Below are positions 60,601-64,000 of a DNA stretch of 64,000 bases, in pieces. The notes under the pieces were generated by a model. The model was not told the DNA's origin and ran no database searches. It saw only the letters and a program-made list of their open reading frames with translations. Every line of letters starts with the position of its first letter. The stretch's first letter is position 1. This stretch comes from Macrotis lagotis (lineage: Eukaryota; Chordata; Mammalia; Peramelemorphia; Peramelidae): positions 624,103,352 to 624,167,351 of the forward strand of contig NC_133666.1 of the NCBI RefSeq assembly GCF_037893015.1. The letters are read 5' to 3'. Position numbers and translations under genes: made by a program.

Positions 60601-61480
60601 TTTTTTAAATTTAAACTTTTTTCCCAATTACATGTAAAGATAGATAGTTTTCAACATTCACTTTTTGAAAGATTTTGACTTCCACATTTTTCTCCTATAG
60701 GTTTTACATGTACTAGACAATCATGTTAAATAAATTTCTTTATGGGTCATGTTGTGAAAGAAAAATCAGAACATAAAGAAAAAAATTTAGAAAGAAAAAA
60801 CACAAATTTTAAAAAGTGAAAATAGTATGGTTTGGTCTGCATTCAGGTTCTATAATTCTTTCACTAGGTGTGGATAGCATTTGCCATCTCAAGTCTTTTA
60901 AAATTGTCTTTGATCACTGTATTGCTGAGAAGAACCAAGAGTATCATAGATGATCATTATATAATCATCACAGATGATCTTCTGGTTCTGCTAACTTCGC
61001 TCAGCACCAGTTCTTGTAAGTTCAGGTTTTTCTAAAATCCACCTGTTCATGATTTATTACAGAACAGTAGTATTTCATCATATTCATATACCACAATTTA
61101 TTCAGCCATTCTCCAATTGATAGGCTTCCCCTCAATTTCCAATTATTTGCCACAACAAAAAGAGCTGCTGTAAATATTTTTATACGTGTGAATTCTTTCC
61201 CCTTTTTTATAATCTCTTTGAATACAGACCTAGTAGTGATGTTGCTGAATCAAAGGCTATGCATAGTTCCAATTTACTCTCCAGAATGGTTGGATCAGAT
61301 CACAACTCCACCAACGATGTATTAGTGTCCCAGTTTTTGTACATCCACCCCCCCCAACATTTATCATTTTTTTCATTTTTCTTTTTTGCCATGTTTGCCA
61401 ATCTCATAGGTGTGAGGTGGTACCTCAGAGTTGTTTTAATGTGCATTTCTCTAATCAGTGATGTATTTATATAATTTTAA
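60601..61480 (-). mobile_element. Old L1 3' end, reversed
   Basis: gatagttttcaacattcact, 'ggtcatgttgtgaaagaaaaatcagaac', 'cttctggttctgctaacttcgctcagcaccag', ttcagccattctccaattga, 'ctagtagtgatgttgctgaatcaaagg', 'agaatggttggatcagatcacaactccaccaac'. Order and sense match L1 ORF2 end plus 3' UTR. Confidence 0.88.
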
Positions 61481-61991
61481 CACATTTGTGGAAGGTACTT
61501 TGTTATAATCAGACAATAAACATGGATCCCAAAGTACATGCAGAATGCTCAGGGAGCTGACACTGAGCAGAGGTGAGCCAAGGGGAACCTTCCTGTAGCA
61601 ACCAAGCCTTGAAAAGTGACAGGGAGTAGAGTTGCTGTTATGAAACTGTTATGAAAGAAAGAATAAAGCTTGAAAGGTAGAGAAAAGATTAGCTTGTCTC
61701 AAGTCTTTCAGAGAGGACATATAAACCCTTTTTTATCTTTGTGATTTTTAAGATATACTTGAGGGTCAGATCAGAATTTGCTGGAAAAGATAGACTTGAA
61801 TAGGGTACAGTTAACAGCAACTAACAACCTTCAAGGATACATGCTGTGCTCATAGTGATGATGAGGATAGGAATGAAAGGGAGGGGGAAGGGCCAAGGGC
61901 CATTCTTTTGAAAACTGGGGAATCCCAGAGTGACAGAGGGGGAATCACAAGCCAGGACCGGTCTTCCACATATGCCTTTCTCTTTTCCCAG
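61481..61991. other. Intron DNA before the right ZNF start exon
   Basis: No recognised repeat. It ends in a long pyrimidine tract and acceptor (tttctcttttcccag). Confidence 0.45.
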
Positions 61992-62083
61992 CTCTGGCCA
62001 CTCACCAGGTTCCTCCCTGACTCCCTGAGGGGAACCCAGGAGACTAGGCAATGGCAGCAGAGCTTCTGCCACTCAGGCCCCAG
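61992..62083 (+). CDS. Start exon (11 codons) of the right KRAB zinc-finger gene
   Basis: The acceptor tctcttttcccag ends at 61991. The exon has 59 bases of 5' UTR, then ATG at 62051 and eleven codons, MAAELLPLRPQ, closing in phase 0 at CAG|gtgagc (62083/62084). This short Met-Ala-Ala-...-Arg-Pro-Gln exon is typical of KRAB-ZNF genes and should splice to a KRAB-A exon entering in phase 0. No KRAB exon is recognised between 62084 and the right edge, so it must lie beyond. The first exon is probably in CpG island 3 (donor 55249). By order it corresponds to human ZNF251. The left gene's start exon has the same length, position of donor and a similar peptide (MTTKLLLPRLQ), suggesting common descent. 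Confidence 0.85.
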
Positions 62084-62188
62084 GTGAGCTATTCTTCCCG
62101 AGACCCCATCTCCAGAACTTCTTCATTCTTTTTTTTTTTAATCTACCCCTTTCTGCTACTATGTGAAAAAGGGGGTCATTAGAAAATC

Positions 62189-62465
62189 TTAAGGGCAGTT
62201 AGATGGCATAGTAGATAGAGTACTGGTCTTGGAGTCAAGAAAATGTATTTGAATACTGCCTTATTTATTAGCTGTGTGACCATGGGAAAGTCATTTAATC
62301 ACTGTCTGCCTCAGTTTCCTCAAATGTAAAATGGAGATAATAGTAATAGCACTTCTCTCTTAGGGCTCTTATCAGGGTCAAATGACTTAATATTTGAAAA
62401 AGCTCTTTGCAAATCTTAAAAACCCTATGTAAGCACTAGCTGTTATTATATTATTATTACTATTA
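62189..62465 (+). repeat. MAR1-type SINE
   Basis: gggcagttagatggcatagt, 'ctgcctcagtttcctcaaatgtaaaatggagataat', ctctttgcaaatcttaaaaa, ending 'tgttattatattattatt'. Confidence 0.93.
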
Positions 62466-62474
62466 CTCTCCCTG

Positions 62475-62625
62475 CTTTAAAGTTTATGGTATATTTTATC
62501 ACAACTATTTTGTGAACTAATGGTGAGCAAAATGAAGCACACAGAGGTAGATTGACTTGCCCTAGCAACGTGGTTTGCAAGTAGCTAGAATTTGAATCTA
62601 GTTCTCCTGATTCTGATGAAGAGAA
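62475..62625 (-). repeat. MIR remnant, reversed
   Basis: 'gtgagcaaaatgaagcacacagaggtagattgacttgccct', then 'gaatttgaatctagttctcctgattctg'. Confidence 0.65.
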
Positions 62626-64000
62626 CTGGAAAGGCCCATAACTTTTCCATTACAATCACTAAATAAGAAGATACATTCGGCGAACTAAGAACCAACCAAT
62701 GACTTCCTGATTATCCTAGAGTTCAACATTAATTTTGTCCAACTTACCTAACTATCCCAAACCCATATTGAGAGGTAAATGCAGAGAAAGTGTTCTGGGA
62801 AGAAAGATACAATGCCTTTTGGACCACTGTAGTTCATGTCATAGGGAATTGTTAACTGGCTAGGATAGGATTAATTTTTTAAGTGTCCTTGCCTGAAATG
62901 AATAATATTCCTTAAGAAATCTTTTGATTTCATTATTTCTTTATGCTTCTTGTTCTGTATAAATAAATGTACTAGGAAAAGCACATTAATGGTGTAGAGT
63001 TAATTCCTAATCATCCTTTAAAGTCCAACTGGAAATGTCATCTTTTCTAGGAAACCTTCCTTGGTTCCCCCTAGTTATAGTAATTTTTCCCTACAAACTA
63101 TGTAGTATTTACCAGACTAGCTGGTAAGCCAATAAAAGGGCAAGGCCACATATGATCTAAACTTTGTATCTCAGTTCCTAGCACATAGGTGCTTAATAAA
63201 TATTTATTGTATTAATTGTATGAATCAATGAATGAAATGTGAAAAATTGTGAAGGAAGTTGGAGACCAGAGAACAAATACCAGATATGGTATTAATAGAA
63301 ACCATTTTGTAGGTTTAGCACCATACTTATCCATAGGACAAAATATTGAGCTTCATTAGCTCCAGTTCCTAAAAATAAAGCCTGGACCATAGGTTTCCTA
63401 AGCAGGTCAATAAACAAGCAATAGGAACATGATGAGCTAGACATCCTAGGATAAGGAGTCTGTCTGGCCTCTTGGTATTACTCAGACTTAACTTAATGAG
63501 ACCCCTAGCTAGGATATGAAAGGTATATCTCATTCAAATGGAATAGGACAAGTAAAAAGGAGGGTAAGGCAACATTATGTATTAAAATACCCTCATTCAA
63601 GGAAATTTGACCATTAAGCCTACTCTACTAGGCATTGGGGAACATAAAAAAAGGAGACAGAAACAAGAATAAGGCAACATAGAAGAGAATGTTTATATAA
63701 AGATACAGGGAAACAGAAATAGGAATCAAATTTTTTTCTGATTGTATTTCAGATCACCTGGACAAAAGAGGAAATAGATGAGTTCAGGAAATATCATGAA
63801 CAGTGTAGGTGCATGGCATAATAAAGGTGGGGGTACTTCAATGATCAGGACATCTGATGGAGCTCTCTGTGGAAAGAACAGGTCATATGTTTTTGACATA
63901 CCTTACTGATGGTACTTGTAAAATACAATGTGACCATATCATTATCCTATCAAAAATTTGTCAGTAGTTTCATATGACCTCTAGGATAAAATGCAGAATC
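62626..64000 (+). repeat. L2 tail (63005-63240), L3/CR1-like fragment (63500-63800) and unassigned intron DNA
   Basis: L2: 'tcctttaaagtccaactggaaatgtcatc' to cttaataaatatttattgta. L3/CR1-like: 'ggtatatctcattcaaatggaataggacaag' parallels 46920-46970. The last bases ('ctctaggataaaatgcagaatc') start another L2-type piece. No KRAB exon seen. Confidence 0.55.

Overview
The window is a stretch of marsupial nuclear DNA. It carries about thirty copies of a tRNA-headed CORE-SINE of the WSINE1 type, whose head reads GGGGCAGCTAGGTGGCGCAG and whose 3' end reads CTTGCAAAAACCTAAAAA. Older MAR1/MIR, L2 and L3/CR1 remnants and 5'-truncated marsupial-type L1 copies fill most of the rest. The abundance of this SINE fits an Australidelphian marsupial (dasyurid, Dromiciops or kin). 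The exact species cannot be read from the sequence.

Four gene loci are supported. (1) At the left edge, on the minus strand, are two coding exons of a KRAB zinc-finger gene: a short start exon (1180-1265, MTTKLLLPRLQ) and a 127-bp KRAB-A exon (747-873). Its finger exon lies off the left edge. (2) RPL8 (ribosomal protein uL2) is complete on the plus strand. It has a non-coding first exon near 8952-8976 and five coding exons between 9290 and 13041, giving 257 codons and no defect. (3) A C2H2 zinc-finger terminal exon (39497-40596, plus) carries seven intact fingers, degenerate fingers before them and a decayed finger after the stop. (4) The start of another KRAB zinc-finger gene on the plus strand shows a CpG-island first exon ending at 55248 and a start exon at 61992-62083 (MAAELLPLRPQ). 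Its KRAB and finger exons lie beyond the right edge.

Three CpG islands (about 8.25-9.25, 14.0-14.95 and 54.8-55.5 kb) mark promoters. The first sits between RPL8 and the divergent left KRAB gene and holds three ZNF143-type ACTACA...CCC boxes. The order (KRAB-ZNF reversed, RPL8, ZNF, ZNF) and the relative strands match human 8q24.3 (ZNF517, RPL8, ZNF34, ZNF251), read in the opposite direction. Orthology of the individual ZNF genes is inferred from position only.

Layout: 0-8.2 kb is the left ZNF exons and old repeats; 8.2-13.1 kb is promoter plus RPL8, almost free of young SINEs; 13.1-39.5 kb is the second CpG island, then dense SINE/L1/L2 DNA; 39.5-40.8 kb is the ZNF exon; 40.8-54.7 kb is L2, L3/CR1, L1 and SINE remnants; 54.7-57.1 kb is the third CpG island running into a 1.8-kb polypyrimidine tract; 57.1-64 kb is the first intron of the right ZNF, its start exon and more repeats. 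The most unusual structures are a very recent 84-bp tandem duplication (52187-52353), a 358-bp tandem duplication with a 96-bp internal deletion (21127-21745), a SINE whose sequence has shifted strongly to G+C beside a CpG island (14851-14976), the polypyrimidine tract, and the three-finger block duplication in the central ZNF. I saw no clearly new biological system.
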